This document shows positions 63,072 through 64,000 of a DNA stretch of 64,000 bases, piece by piece (position 1 is the stretch's first letter; each line of letters starts with the position of its first letter). The position numbers were made by a program, and so were the translations under genes. The notes beneath the pieces were generated by a model. The model saw nothing but the letters and a program-made list of their open reading frames with translations. It was not told the origin of the DNA and ran no database searches. The DNA is from Phallusia mammillata. Its lineage: Eukaryota > Chordata > Ascidiacea > Phlebobranchia > Ascidiidae. The stretch spans positions 96,099 through 160,098 of the forward strand of contig QLIY01000315.1 in NCBI GenBank assembly GCA_003260075.1. The letters run 5' to 3'.

Positions 63072-64000
63072 GTTTGTTTGAATTGTTTGTTTAAGTAATG
63101 CTCAAATAATAACTATATTAGTTTGATCAAGTTTAGTTACAAAGCTATGGTGTATGAACTAGCTGTATTTTAATATCGCCTCCGAATTCTGGGAACAGTG
63201 GTATTATCAGGGTTCCACGGGTATGAAAAACCTGGAAAAGCTATGGAATTCAAATTTGTATTTTTAAGGCCTGGAAAAGTTTTGAATAAGGCCAACTTTT
63301 GCAAAAGCCCTTAAAAAGAGTGTGGAATTTGGCGACTGTTTCACCCTGAAAATGGCAGATAGAGATAGGAATTTCAAATCACGTAATGTTTGTGTATTCG
63401 TTGCTAGTATGGTAAATTGGCCTTATCTACCAAAGCCTTTTTACTAGTTTCACGATGGGAATTGCTCGTTTTTGAACCCTGTATTATATATATATTGTTT
63501 TTGTATGTTTTTTTTGATATTTTCTAATGGTTTGTTCCTTCCATTTGGTCCAGCATGTGGATTTGAAATTACGATTCTTGTTAGATATCTATCCATGAAA
63601 TTGTTCTTGTAAATTTTGACTTCAGTTGACCCAGCAGTTCACGTTATTTAGACTAGAATCTTTCTAGTCCCTGATTTGATTTAAACGCTGTAGTGTCCAT
63701 GATATATACTGTGTTCCCTAGGGGCAATGGAGTGATTAATTGGTTTATGATTTCGAATGGTCTCTGCTTCATGCATAAAAACATGTACCACCTGGCTTTA
63801 GGTTTATCAAACAGTCGGTCTGCACTCAAATAAGTGTGTTACATGGCAGACTGTATCGTATGGAGATTTAAAGCAAAATATTGTTGTTAAGTAAGGAGTG
63901 CATGAAATAAACTAATGAAACAATACTTCTAAGTATATATATAAAGAATCTGAATAGAGCAGAATGTTGTTAACAAACAATTCATGAATGACATATCTTT
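63072..64000. other. Non-coding right end
   Basis: No further exon is visible. GGTATGAAAAACCTGGAAAA at about 63218, followed by GGCCTGGAAAAGTTTTGAAT, looks like a dispersed repeat, but no second copy is present in the window. The rest is AT-rich. Confidence 0.35.

Overview
The window is animal nuclear DNA: AT-rich, with small exons, GT-AG introns of about 0.1-1 kb, and many short non-autonomous transposons. Protein similarity and intron density suggest an invertebrate. The repeat repertoire and high polymorphism made me think of an ascidian tunicate of Ciona type, but that is inference only. I saw no bacterial features, CRISPR array, rRNA or intact tRNA gene.

Layout. Bases 1-2578 hold the starts of two minus-strand genes: a MGCC exon at 817-879 that resembles the first exons of the lipoxygenase genes further along, and an unidentified first exon at 2450-2578. 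The second is divergent from TAF10 (2996-5213, plus strand, 4 exons, complete). Two tandem, intron-for-intron matching PLAT-lipoxygenase genes follow: LOX-A (7773-14924, 14 exons, 699 aa once an insertion in exon 8 is discounted) and LOX-B (16458-23801, 14 exons, 690 aa). LOX-A keeps all five iron ligands. LOX-B has Arg for the first iron His and Leu for the C-terminal Ile, so it is probably altered or inactive as a dioxygenase. From 24364 to 54638 lies the whole gene for transcription elongation factor SPT6 (35 exons, 1687 aa), with some exons present two times. After its poly(A) signal at 54858, the last 9 kb are repeats and assembly joins with no confident gene; one possible coding exon lies at 62979-63071.

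The strongest pattern in the raw sequence is about 36 runs of G or C. Most are exactly 10 nt or 10 plus an adjoining genuine G. They usually sit between two slightly different copies of the same flanking sequence. They interrupt coding exons (LOX-A exon 8; SPT6 exons 18, 20 and 24), and one of 88 G stands in for 80 bases of SPT6 exon 18. Together with four single n positions, two of which head large duplications (2.7 kb and about 2-3 kb), this indicates unmerged haplotypes joined by a homopolymer placeholder rather than biology. Exon phases support this: the duplicated SPT6 exons 2-4 cannot be spliced in tandem without a frameshift.

Mobile-element content is rich: hAT-type elements with 8-bp target duplications (several perfect, one with an empty-site copy in the same gene), pogo-like elements, a MITE whose terminal inverted repeats are built of an expanding 10-bp minisatellite, a TA-flanked MITE, tRNA-related SINE pieces, a 76-bp-arm foldback, and 145-bp and 159-bp tandem repeats.

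No operon-like cooperation is visible. TAF10 (TFIID/SAGA) and SPT6 are general transcription factors; the LOX pair would act in polyunsaturated fatty acid oxygenation.
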